A stretch of 64,000 bases of DNA, from positions 186,001 through 250,000 of the forward strand of contig NZ_JAHTMR010000004.1 in the NCBI RefSeq assembly GCF_019200975.1, given 5' to 3'. Positions 27,294 to 35,970 of this stretch are shown piece after piece. How positions within the stretch are numbered: the stretch's first letter is position 1; the number at the start of each line of letters is the position of its first letter. Below the pieces are notes generated by a model. It did no database searches, had not been told where the DNA came from, and was given only the letters and a program-made list of their open reading frames with translations. Source of the DNA: Pseudomonas sp. PD9R. Lineage in GTDB: Bacteria; Pseudomonadota; Gammaproteobacteria; Pseudomonadales; Pseudomonadaceae. The position numbers and the translations under genes are program-made.

Positions 27294-27779
27294 ATGAGTC
27301 AGTCACTATCGCTGGTTGTGAATCAAAAAACAGTTACAGTCGAAGTTGATGATCCAAATATGCCACTCTTATATGCTCTTCGCGATGAGCTTGGATTTCA
27401 TGGCCCCAAGTTCGGCTGTGGCTTGGGCCAGTGTGGTGCTTGCACGGTATTGCTCAATGGTGAGGCGTTGCGGTCTTGTCTGATGCCCGTGTCCGCCGTC
27501 GTAGGTTCCAGCGTCACCACGCTTGAAGGTTTGGCCGAAGGCAACACCTTGCATCCTCTGCAACAAGCGTTCATCGATGAACAAGCAGTGCAGTGCGGCT
27601 ACTGCATCAACGGCATGATCATGCAGTCGGCGGCGTTGCTGCATCGCAACCCGACACCGAGCGACGAGCAAATCCGCCAGGAACTGGCCAATAACTTATG
27701 CAAGTGCGGCACTCATGTGCGGATCTTGCGCGCGGTAAAACGCGCCTCCGAATCGATGCAGGGAGGCCAACATGTTTGA
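27294..27779 (+). CDS. Xanthine-dehydrogenase-family (2Fe-2S) small subunit, IorA-like
   Basis: 161 residues from the ATG at 27294 (GAGG). The plant-type 2Fe-2S cluster is GCGLGQCGACTVLLNG near residue 45, and the second cluster is QCGYCINGMIM with NNLCKCGTH. Two clusters and this length are standard for IorA/CoxS-type subunits that pass electrons from the Mo centre. Its stop overlaps the start of the large subunit by 8 bp. Confidence 0.92.
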   Translation: MSQSLSLVVNQKTVTVEVDDPNMPLLYALRDELGFHGPKFGCGLGQCGACTVLLNGEALRSCLMPVSAVVGSSVTTLEGLAEGNTLHPLQQAFIDEQAVQCGYCINGMIMQSAALLHRNPTPSDEQIRQELANNLCKCGTHVRILRAVKRASESMQGGQHV

Positions 27780-30000
27780 CATCTCAAGCAGTCGACGAGG
27801 GTTTCTCAAGGGTGGGGCGGTTGTGGTCGGCTTCAGCCTGCTACCTCAAGCCGCTCAGTTGCTTGCTCAAACAGGTACTCAGGAGAAAAGTGTCGACATC
27901 GATCAAGTCGACGCTTTTCTAGCCATCGATAAAACCGGTCAGGTCACGGTGTTCTCCGGCAAAGTTGACCTGGGTACCGGGGTTGAGACCGCGCTGGCGC
28001 AAATGGCCGCCGAAGAACTCGATGTAGCGATTGAACGGATCACGATCGTCCAGGGTGATACAGCATTGACCCCTGATCAAGGCACCACATACGGCAGCAT
28101 GTCGATCACCAATGGCGGGTTGCAGATTCGCCAGGCTGCGGCGACTGCCCGTCAGGCATTGATAGCTAAAGCTGCGGTGCGCTTAAAGGTCGGAATTGAT
28201 CGCTTGCAAGTCACTAACGGCGTGATCTCCACCGCACCTGGGGCACCTGGCCTCAGCTATGGCGAACTGGTTGGCGGGGATCAGTTGAACCTGCCCATCG
28301 CGACGAACGTGGTGCTCAAAGATGCCACGCAATACCGGAGCATCGGTAAATCCGCGGCGCGTCGTGATATTCCACCAAAAGTCACCGGTGACTTTACCTA
28401 CATGCAGGATTTCAAGGTACCGGAGATGCTCCATGCCCGGGTCATTCGGCCACCAGCGATGGGGGCAATGCTAGTCAGCGTTGATGAGGCGTCGGTCAAG
28501 GACATTCCTGGTCTATTGAAAGTCGTACGCGAAGGAAACTTCCTGGCAGTGGTGGGCAAGACGGAATGGTCAGCGATCCAGGCGATGAGAACCCTCAGCG
28601 CTTCGTGGACGAACTGGACGGGACTGCCTGAGCAGGAAAAGCTTTGGGAGCATGTGCGTGCTACACCCGTGACGAATACCGAAGTCTCCAGCAAGTTGGG
28701 CGATACCGGTGCGGCATTGGGCAGCGCACATCGAACGTTGAAATCCACCTACGACTTCGCCATTCATACCCATGGCTCCATCGGCCCATCGTGTGCCATC
28801 GCTCAGTTCAAGGACGGTGATCTGACCTGCTGGACTGCATCCCAGGGCACCCACGCCTTGCGTCGGCAGTTGGCGGTGATGTTCAAGCTTGATCCAAAAA
28901 ACGTACGTGCAATTTACCTGGAGGGTGCCGGTTGTTATGGCCGCAACGGTCATGAGGACGCCGCGGCAGATGCAGCTTTGTTGGCGAAGATCATGAACAA
29001 GCCGGTGCGCGTGCAGTGGATGCGTGCCGATGAACATGGGTGGGACCCGAAGGGGCCTCCGACGCTCATCGATATGCAGGCCGGTTTCGACGCTGACAAC
29101 CATTTGACCACGTGGCAAAGCGACTTCTTCGTGCCGGACGGCAAACCGGGTACGGTGGCGCTAATCGCTGCCGACCTGAGCGGCATGCCCCATGAAGACT
29201 TCATCTCACCGGGCGGCGTGATGGGAAACTCAGGCATTCCTTACCGGTTCGCCAATATCCTCACTCAAGGTCACCGCTTGGCCAATACGCCGTTTCGTCC
29301 TGCATGGATTCGCTCCCCGGGACGGATGCAGAACACTTTTGCCAACGAAAGTTTTCTCGACGAAATTGCAGCAGTTGAAGGAATTGATCCGATGACGATC
29401 CGTCTCAAAAGCATCGATCCCACCGACTTGCGTGGTGCCGAGGTGTTGCAACGTTTGGCAACGATATCGAAGTGGCAGGCAGGGGCTTATCCTCGCCCGG
29501 CCGGTACCGACGAGACGGTAAGGGGGAGGGGATTGGCTTACGTCAAATACGACTTGTCGAAAACCTACGTGGCCATGGTGGCGGACGTTGAAGTAAACCG
29601 AAAAACCGGCAAGATCCTTGCGCGCAAGTTCTACGTCACTCATGACTGTGGGCTGGTGATCAATCCCGACGGGACCCGCAACCAGATCGAGGGCTGCATC
29701 GTGCAAACCCTCAGCCGGACCTTGCGAGAGGAACTCAAGTTCGATCAGTCGACCGTGACCAGCCGCGACTGGGCGTCCTATCCGATCCTCACATTCCCGG
29801 AAGTTCCGGAGATCGAAATTGAGTTGATCGATCGTCCCACGGAACCTCCGCTGGGCGTAGGTGAAATTGCCGCGGCCGTGGTGTGTGCGGCAGTCGGTAA
29901 CGCGGTATTCGACGCCACGGGAGTGCGTCTGCGGTCAATACCTTTCACCGAGGCCAAAGTGTTGGCCGCGTTGGGGCATACCGCAAGCACCAGTGTTTGA
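27772..30000 (+). CDS. Xanthine-dehydrogenase-family Mo-binding large subunit, IorB-like
   Basis: 742 residues with GGGAGG before the start. A twin-arginine-like signal (SSRRGFLKGGAVVVGF) opens the protein, so the complex is exported folded, typical of IorB-type enzymes that use a periplasmic cytochrome. The molybdopterin-binding half includes GSIGPSCAIAQF, RSPGRMQNTFANESFLDEIA, and the catalytic Glu in PLGVGEIAAAVVCAAV near the end. The substrate could be an aldehyde or N-heterocycle. The triheme cytochrome at 22251 is the probable acceptor and XdhC at 30136 the cofactor chaperone. Confidence 0.9.
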   Translation: MFDISSSRRGFLKGGAVVVGFSLLPQAAQLLAQTGTQEKSVDIDQVDAFLAIDKTGQVTVFSGKVDLGTGVETALAQMAAEELDVAIERITIVQGDTALTPDQGTTYGSMSITNGGLQIRQAAATARQALIAKAAVRLKVGIDRLQVTNGVISTAPGAPGLSYGELVGGDQLNLPIATNVVLKDATQYRSIGKSAARRDIPPKVTGDFTYMQDFKVPEMLHARVIRPPAMGAMLVSVDEASVKDIPGLLKVVREGNFLAVVGKTEWSAIQAMRTLSASWTNWTGLPEQEKLWEHVRATPVTNTEVSSKLGDTGAALGSAHRTLKSTYDFAIHTHGSIGPSCAIAQFKDGDLTCWTASQGTHALRRQLAVMFKLDPKNVRAIYLEGAGCYGRNGHEDAAADAALLAKIMNKPVRVQWMRADEHGWDPKGPPTLIDMQAGFDADNHLTTWQSDFFVPDGKPGTVALIAADLSGMPHEDFISPGGVMGNSGIPYRFANILTQGHRLANTPFRPAWIRSPGRMQNTFANESFLDEIAAVEGIDPMTIRLKSIDPTDLRGAEVLQRLATISKWQAGAYPRPAGTDETVRGRGLAYVKYDLSKTYVAMVADVEVNRKTGKILARKFYVTHDCGLVINPDGTRNQIEGCIVQTLSRTLREELKFDQSTVTSRDWASYPILTFPEVPEIEIELIDRPTEPPLGVGEIAAAVVCAAVGNAVFDATGVRLRSIPFTEAKVLAALGHTASTSV

Positions 30001-30026
30001 CTGCCCGCAACAGCGGCAAAACTACC

Positions 30027-30057
30027 CGCTGCTGTGATGCAGCAGCGAGTGTTTTTT
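30027..30057 (+). terminator. Terminator after the Mo hydroxylase large subunit
   Basis: CGCTGCTG-TGATG-CAGCAGCG, a perfect 8-bp stem, followed by AGTG and six T. It lies 27 nt after the stop, so XdhC is probably transcribed partly from its own promoter. Confidence 0.75.
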
Positions 30058-30135
30058 CTGGGTGCTCAGCGCGGGCTTTCAGCCACATTCCCACCCTGAA
30101 TTAAGTCTCTATCCTTCAAGTATGTCCGGAGGCCC

Positions 30136-31152
30136 ATGGACAGCGTCGATCTCAACGTCTTGAAAAACGTCCTGCAATGGCGGCGCGACGGACATCTTGT
30201 CTGGCTCTATACGGTCATCCAGACATGGGGAAGTGCACCCCGCCCACCAGGCGCGATGTTAGCCTTGCGCGAAGATGGCATGGTGATCGGGTCAGTGTCG
30301 GGAGGGTGCATTGAAGATGATTTGATCGCGCGTCGTCAGTCAGAACGGGATCATGAAGTGCTCAATGTTCCCGTACAACTGATCACCTACGGATTGAGCA
30401 GGGAAGAAGCGGCCCGTTTTGGACTGCCCTGCGGAGGCACGTTACGGTTAACCGAAGAACGGATAACTGATCCGTCCTGGGTCGAAGAACTGTTGGCGTG
30501 CTGCGAAAACCACGAAATTGTGAGTCGTGAACTGTCGCTAAGCACAGGTCAGTCGAAACTGGGTGCTGCGACGCGCGATGATCTCCTTGAGTTCGACGGA
30601 AAACGACTGAAGACTGTTCATGGGCCGCGCTGGCGTCTGCTGTTGGTTGGCGCTGGACAACTGTCCCGCTACGTGGCGTCTATGGCTCGAATGCTGGATT
30701 TCGACGTCCTTATCTGCGATCCGCGAGAAGAGTTCACCTATGGCTGGGAGGACGAAGGAGCCCGCTTTGTTCCAGGAATGCCCGACGATGCCGTACAAGC
30801 TATCGTCCCTGATGCGCATACTGCCATCGTCGCGCTCACCCATGATCCAAGGTTGGATGACATGGCACTATTGACCGCACTGAAGTCCGATGCTTTCTAT
30901 ATCGGCGCGCTTGGCTCTCGAGTTAACACACTCAAACGTCGAGAAAACCTCCTGTTGCTTGGGTTAACGGAGGACGAAATTGCTCGATTGCATGGGCCTG
31001 TTGGTTTACATATTGGTAGTCATACTCCGCCGGAAATAGCCTTGTCGCTGATGGCCGAAATCGTCTCGATCAAGAATGGAGTTCAGGCAGTGCAGAAAAA
31101 GTCTTTTGTTGAGCCGCGTCTGTTAATGCACATCCATCATGCCAATGGATAG
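30136..31152 (+). CDS. XdhC/CoxI-family Mo-cofactor maturation protein
   Basis: 338 residues (CGGAGG ribosome site). The N-terminal XdhC domain has GSAPRPPGAMLAL and GSVSGGCIEDDLI with its Cys; the C-terminal Rossmann-like domain has LLLVGAGQLSRYVA, GALGSR and GLHIGSHTPPEIALSLMAEI. These proteins bind sulfurated molybdenum cofactor and insert it in partner hydroxylases. It directly follows IorB, its presumed client. Confidence 0.9.
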   Translation: MDSVDLNVLKNVLQWRRDGHLVWLYTVIQTWGSAPRPPGAMLALREDGMVIGSVSGGCIEDDLIARRQSERDHEVLNVPVQLITYGLSREEAARFGLPCGGTLRLTEERITDPSWVEELLACCENHEIVSRELSLSTGQSKLGAATRDDLLEFDGKRLKTVHGPRWRLLLVGAGQLSRYVASMARMLDFDVLICDPREEFTYGWEDEGARFVPGMPDDAVQAIVPDAHTAIVALTHDPRLDDMALLTALKSDAFYIGALGSRVNTLKRRENLLLLGLTEDEIARLHGPVGLHIGSHTPPEIALSLMAEIVSIKNGVQAVQKKSFVEPRLLMHIHHANG

Positions 31153-31393
31153 TCGGTAAGTGGCTGCTGGGATCACTGATGCGGCCCCAACAGCTCTATG
31201 AGCCTTACTTTCTACTACCGACTTCGCAGCCAATCCCAAAAAATCCCAGCATTGAAAATATTCAGTGTTTGTTCACCCTGAACCCAGAATGTGTGAAACC
31301 GCTTTTGGTCTTCATTGTCTTGCAGCGACGTTCATTGGCTGAGAGATTGCTCGGTTAGTCACGCGAGGTGTGATGTGGCGAACGCGTAACGAC

Positions 31394-32521
31394 TTATTCG
31401 AAATATGGAAAGTCGGTATAGCCCTTCTCACCGTCGCGTGTATAGAAGGTGGAATGAGGAGCTTCAGCAAGCGGCCAATTGTTTCTCAAACGATCCACCA
31501 AGTCAGGATTGGCAATGAAAGGTCTGCCGAAAGCTATCAGGTCTGCCCAACCGTCATCCATTGCCGCCTGAGCCGCTTGTTGGTCAAATCCTCCACACCA
31601 GATCAATGTTCCCTGAAAGGCTTTACGGACCTCGCGCACCAAGTCGTCACTGAGATTATTTTCGTTGAACTCGCTGTCCACCGTGTTGCCCGCCGGTAAC
31701 GGTTGGTAGACGACATGTAGATAGGCAATTTCACGTCGATTCAACTCGCCGCACAGGTACAGCAACGTTTCTTCTGCGAATGGATCAGAGGGCATGCTAT
31801 TGAACTTTCCGAAGGGGGAGACGCGAACGCCGACCTTATCGGCCCCCAGTTCCCGAATCGCCATGTCGACCACATCCAGCAGCAGGCGCGTGCGCGTTTG
31901 AGGTGTTTGCCCACCGAATTGATCGGTGCGCGTATTAAGGGTCGAGTTCATGAACTGATCGAAGAGATAACCATTGGCGCCGTGAATTTCCACACCGTCA
32001 AACCCGGCAGCCTTTGCGTTTCTGAAAGCGTGGGTGAACTCCTCGAGCAGTCCCGCGACTTCCTCGGTCTCGATCTTGCGCGGGGTGTCCGCGGGAACGA
32101 AAACCGCCTTGCCATTGCCGTCGTAGATGAATACCTCGGATTCCGCTGCCCGCTCATCGGTCGCACCACGTGGTGCCTCTCCGTTCGGTAGCATTGTGTG
32201 GTGGGCCATTCTGCCGACATGCCAGATTTGCAGAAAAATCGTACCGCCGTGGCGATGGACCCGGTCGGTTACCAGGCGCCAACCTTGAGTCTGCTCGGCG
32301 GTGTAAATGCCAGGAGTGCAAGCGTAGCCCTTGCTGAACGCCGAGACATCGGTTGCTTCCGTAATGATCAGGCCAGCACTCACTCGTTGCGCATAGTAGG
32401 CCGCCATCAGTGCGTTGGGGATGTCCCCGGTGGACGTGCGCGATCTGGTCATCGGGGCCATGACAACGCGGTTTTGCAGGGTGCGGTTACCAAATGCATA
32501 GGCCTTGAACAGAGAGGACAT
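31394..32521 (-). CDS. Old Yellow Enzyme-family NADH:flavin oxidoreductase (alkene reductase)
   Basis: 375 residues from the ATG at 32521 (GGAG). The FMN barrel shows NRVVMAPMTRSR at the start, the substrate-binding HGANGYLFDQFMN (His and Asn of the OYE active site) near residue 180, and the C-terminal AFGRPFIANPDL. OYEs reduce activated C=C bonds of enals, enones and maleimides. It diverges from an HxlR regulator, a usual partner that senses electrophiles. Confidence 0.88.
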   Translation of the reverse strand: MSSLFKAYAFGNRTLQNRVVMAPMTRSRTSTGDIPNALMAAYYAQRVSAGLIITEATDVSAFSKGYACTPGIYTAEQTQGWRLVTDRVHRHGGTIFLQIWHVGRMAHHTMLPNGEAPRGATDERAAESEVFIYDGNGKAVFVPADTPRKIETEEVAGLLEEFTHAFRNAKAAGFDGVEIHGANGYLFDQFMNSTLNTRTDQFGGQTPQTRTRLLLDVVDMAIRELGADKVGVRVSPFGKFNSMPSDPFAEETLLYLCGELNRREIAYLHVVYQPLPAGNTVDSEFNENNLSDDLVREVRKAFQGTLIWCGGFDQQAAQAAMDDGWADLIAFGRPFIANPDLVDRLRNNWPLAEAPHSTFYTRDGEKGYTDFPYFE

Positions 32522-32613
32522 CTGAATTATCTCCAAAGTGGACTGGAGAACCAGATTAGTCAGAGCGTATTCTCCCATCTACACACCCTTTGGTATGCAA
32601 GTTCAATCACTCT

Positions 32614-32997
32614 ATGACCCTTACAAAAATGCTTCCCCGTCTACCCATCGAGCGAACCCTGGGCATCATTTCAGGACGCTGGAAAGCAGTCATCATTCAT
32701 GTCTTGCTGGAAGGGCCCAAGCGAACATGCGAGATAGAGGCGCAAATTACCGGCATCTCGCAGAAAGTCCTGATCCAGCAGCTCAAGGCGCTCGAAGAAC
32801 ACGGCATTGTCTGGCGAAAAACCTCCCCTGAAGAGCCGCAACGCGTCGATTACACGTTGACGCCATTGGGATTGACCCTTCAACCGCTGATTGCGTCGCT
32901 CCAGGATTGGGGCCAGCAACATGCGCAAGAACTGGGTGATACCCATCGACTGCTACCGTGCGACGCGGTCGTGCGTTCGCTTGAGGGGCAGCGGTAG
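32614..32997 (+). CDS. HxlR-family transcriptional regulator
   Basis: 127 residues from ATG 32614; a second Met at 32629 is also possible, and neither has a strong ribosome site. The winged helix contains LGIISGRWKAVIIHVLLEG and ITGISQKVLIQQLKALEEHG. The usual N-terminal redox Cys of many HxlR proteins is absent; a Cys is in RTCEIEAQI. It diverges from the OYE across 92 bp and likely represses it and perhaps the downstream CatC/SDR. Confidence 0.82.
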   Translation: MTLTKMLPRLPIERTLGIISGRWKAVIIHVLLEGPKRTCEIEAQITGISQKVLIQQLKALEEHGIVWRKTSPEEPQRVDYTLTPLGLTLQPLIASLQDWGQQHAQELGDTHRLLPCDAVVRSLEGQR

Positions 32998-33069
32998 TGT
33001 GAGTCAAACAGCGTTCTAAAGGGAGAAAGCAGCCACCCCCTACCGTTCATCAAACCTGAGGAGAGCATC

Positions 33070-33360
33070 ATGCTGTTCCATGTGAAAATGACCGTGAATT
33101 TGCCATTCGACATGAACCCAGAACTCGCCGCCCAGCTCAAGGCCGATGAGATGGCCTTGGCGCAGCGCCTGCAGCAGCAAGGGAAGTGGCGCCACCTATG
33201 GCGCATCGCCGGGCACTACGCCAATTACAGCGTCTTTGACGTCGACAGCGTTCAGGAATTGCACGACCTGTTGATGCAATTACCGCTACATCCCTACATG
33301 GCAATTGAGGTAGATGCGATGTGCCAGCATCCAGCTTCCATTCATGAGGATAATCGCTAG
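33070..33360 (+). CDS. catC: Muconolactone delta-isomerase
   Basis: 96 residues, the canonical CatC length, with GAGGAGAGC before the start. MLFHVKMTVNLPFDM, WRHLWRIAGHYANYSVFDVD and the C-terminal HPASIHEDNR are close to known CatC sequences. CatC moves the double bond of muconolactone to give 3-oxoadipate enol-lactone, in the cytoplasm as a decamer. No other catechol-pathway gene is in the window, and it is grouped with an SDR, an OYE and an MFS gene, so it may serve another pathway. Confidence 0.85.
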   Translation: MLFHVKMTVNLPFDMNPELAAQLKADEMALAQRLQQQGKWRHLWRIAGHYANYSVFDVDSVQELHDLLMQLPLHPYMAIEVDAMCQHPASIHEDNR

Positions 33361-33411
33361 GCCGACGTTGTTCCGTTTTGCATGCTAATCAATGCACGAT
33401 GAGGATCCATC

Positions 33412-34167
33412 ATGACCAAGATTGCTATCGTTACCGGTGCAAGCCGCGGACTCGGCCGAAGCACTGCACTGAGCATCGCTCGCCACGGCAGTGACGTCAT
33501 TGTTACTTATCAGAGCCGTAGTGGAAACGCTGAGGCTGTCGTCGCAGAAATCAACGCCTTGGGGCGCAAGGCGATTGCCTTGCAACTCGATACCGGAAAA
33601 ATTGCTGGTTTCGCGCCATTCGCTGGGCAGCTTCAGAAGGCATTACGCGAGATCTGGCAGCGCGAAACATTCGATCATTTGGTGAATAACGCCGGTCACG
33701 GTGATTATGCTCTGATCGAACAGACCACTGAGGAGCAGTTCGACGGGCTGGTAAACGTCCATTTCAAGGGTGTTTTCTTTTTGACTCAGACGCTGCTGCC
33801 ATTGATCGCCAATGGCGGCCGTATCATTAACCTATCCTCCGGGTTGACGCGGGTTTCCTTTCCTGGCTACGCCGCTTATGCAGCCGTCAAGGGTGCGGTC
33901 GAGGTACTTTCCGTGTACATGGCCAAGGAACTGGGTGGCCGAGGTATCGCGGTCAACACTGTGGCGCCGGGTGCAATCGAAACTGACTTTGGCGGCGGCG
34001 CCGTCCGCGACAATTCTGAGGTCAACAAATTGTTCGCGGATATGACCGCACTAGGCCGCACCGGGCTACCGGACGATATTGGACCGATGATCGCGAGTTT
34101 GTTGTCTGAAGACAATCGCTGGGTTAACGCTCAGCGGATTGAAGTGTCCGGAGGCCAAGGCATATAA
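33412..34167 (+). CDS. Short-chain dehydrogenase/reductase
   Basis: 251 residues, TGASRGLG cofactor loop at residue 9, NNAGHGD near residue 92, catalytic Ser in INLSSGL and YAAYAAVKG for Tyr/Lys. The start has TGAGGATCC upstream and lies 51 bp after catC, so the two are likely co-transcribed. Substrate unknown. Confidence 0.87.
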   Translation: MTKIAIVTGASRGLGRSTALSIARHGSDVIVTYQSRSGNAEAVVAEINALGRKAIALQLDTGKIAGFAPFAGQLQKALREIWQRETFDHLVNNAGHGDYALIEQTTEEQFDGLVNVHFKGVFFLTQTLLPLIANGGRIINLSSGLTRVSFPGYAAYAAVKGAVEVLSVYMAKELGGRGIAVNTVAPGAIETDFGGGAVRDNSEVNKLFADMTALGRTGLPDDIGPMIASLLSEDNRWVNAQRIEVSGGQGI

Positions 34168-34253
34168 ATGGGATGATGATCGCGCTTTCCAAGAGTGGGT
34201 CATCAAGGTTCATGGGGTTGCGAAGCTGACAACCCCATGGACCACGTCACCCG

Positions 34254-35480
34254 TCAATCAGGCGCTGTCTTCGCAGCGCTGATTTCGTTCGGCTTCGGCG
34301 CTTTGCGAACCTCAATCAACAACATGAGCACGAGAACGACATTGATTAGCGCGAGGCCACCGAGGACCATCATGGTCACCGTTGCGCCGTAGCGCTCCTG
34401 CAGGTACCCCCCAGCCAAAGGTGTCAATGCTTGCGCAATCAATGTGGGACGAGCAATTCGGCCCAGTATGATCGGGTAAATACGTGTACCGAACAGCGCC
34501 AGGGGCAAGGTGCCGCGAACGATGGAACGAATGCCACTGCCAGCGCCGTAAAGCACGATGCCCAATGCTGCCATCGTGGGTGACATGATCACGCACCCCA
34601 GACCAAGCGCGACGAGAACCGAAGAGCCTAGCGCGCTCCAGATCGGGTGAGTTTGCCTGCCGATGAATATATCGATAGCGCGGGCACCCACTTGGCTGGG
34701 TCCGAGCAGTGCGGCAATACCCAGGGCTGCAGCGAGCGAGATGCCTTGCGCTTGCAGCACGGCGATCAGTTGTACCGAAATCGCTGTCATGATCACGGAG
34801 GCCAGGATGAAGCCCGCCGTCAGTAGCTTGAACATCCTTTCTTGCGCCACGTTCGATTGAGCTTGTTCGATGCGTGGGTGAGCCGTTGTTGTTTGTGTTG
34901 CGGGGACGTGTTTTGGAAACACACACAGGTAGATCGGCAGTACCAGCAGCGCAAGTCCGGTGCTGTACACCAAACAGGTTTCACGCCAGCCGAAGCGCTC
35001 GATGAGGATGGCAATCAGCGGCCAGACTATGGTGGTACAGAACCCCGAAATCAGTGTGATCCGGGTGATCGCGCTGCGAGCGTTGTCTCCATAGAGTTGT
35101 CCCAGAGCGGCAAACAAAGGGTCGTAAAGTCCGACAGCCATTCCGACACCGATCACAACCCAGGCCAGAACAAAACACGGCAGGTTGGGTGCGCTGGCGA
35201 GCAAGACCAGCCCCAGTGCGATGATGAGGCCACTACTTGCGAGGATCAGTCGACCACCGGTCCTGGCGACCCCGCGGCCGACCATCGGCGCCAGCAGCCC
35301 TGAGATCAGAATCCCTAGCGAAAGTGAACCGTACACCCATTGCTGCGACCAGCCCGTGTCCTTGACCACCGGCCCTGCCAGCATCGCCATTAAAAAGAAT
35401 GAACCACCCCAGACCATAATCTGTGCGATGGCCAATAAAACCGAAACAGCCACCGTTGGTTTTGAGTGCGGGTCTGTCAC
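34254..35480 (-). CDS. MFS transporter
   Basis: 408 residues with 12 predicted membrane helices (first helix VAVSVLLAIAQIMVWGGSFF). Proline and glycine pattern VGLYDPLFAALGQLYG resembles the monocarboxylate-porter-like branch. I placed the start at the GTG at 35480 because GAGG lies 6 nt before it; the ATG at 35486 would touch that site. It converges with the SDR gene. Confidence 0.8.
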   Translation of the reverse strand: MTDPHSKPTVAVSVLLAIAQIMVWGGSFFLMAMLAGPVVKDTGWSQQWVYGSLSLGILISGLLAPMVGRGVARTGGRLILASSGLIIALGLVLLASAPNLPCFVLAWVVIGVGMAVGLYDPLFAALGQLYGDNARSAITRITLISGFCTTIVWPLIAILIERFGWRETCLVYSTGLALLVLPIYLCVFPKHVPATQTTTAHPRIEQAQSNVAQERMFKLLTAGFILASVIMTAISVQLIAVLQAQGISLAAALGIAALLGPSQVGARAIDIFIGRQTHPIWSALGSSVLVALGLGCVIMSPTMAALGIVLYGAGSGIRSIVRGTLPLALFGTRIYPIILGRIARPTLIAQALTPLAGGYLQERYGATVTMMVLGGLALINVVLVLMLLIEVRKAPKPNEISAAKTAPD

Positions 35481-35970
35481 TGACATCCTCGAAGGGCATA
35501 AAAAGTGATCGGGCATTCGATACCCCATTTTTGTCGCAAGACGGGCCCGCTCGCTAGCCTGAAAAAGTGCGGACGCCGTCCGTAAAAATGCACATCCTTT
35601 ACTGTGTACTCAGTCAGTTTTCAACGCAGGACACGAGGAAACTCATCACCGCCTGGACGGCCGGGGACTACGAATTTTCGTGTATCTACCGGAGTGCATG
35701 GTTCATTGACGGCATCAGATAAGCAATTAAAAGCCATCCCATATCGATTTGAGTATTGGAGGGGGATGTGGCGGTTGCTCCGCGTTAAAACAGACACACC
35801 AAACTTTGAAAAAACGATATCAGATATGCCACGAGTACCGGATGGATTCCGCCGGATCTGATCCGGTTTTTTATGCATGACCTGATTCTGTAATGAATAT
35901 CAGCGCAAGCGCATATTGGCCCCATCGAAGTTGCCCCGTGTGAGAGGGCAAATACTGATGAGGACCCAGC
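35481..35970. other. Intergenic region before the sulfite reductase
   Basis: 490 bp. A 258-nt open frame on the plus strand (35604-35861) ends at a terminator, but its composition is not convincing as protein and I do not call it. The region probably holds the MFS and cysI promoters and possibly a short plus-strand transcript. Confidence 0.5.
35852..35872 (+). terminator. Rho-independent terminator with no upstream gene
   Basis: CCGGATCTGATCCGG (6-bp stem, 3-nt loop) followed by six T. No supported plus-strand gene precedes it, since the MFS gene to the left runs on the minus strand. It may end a small RNA transcribed from within the gap. Confidence 0.65.
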
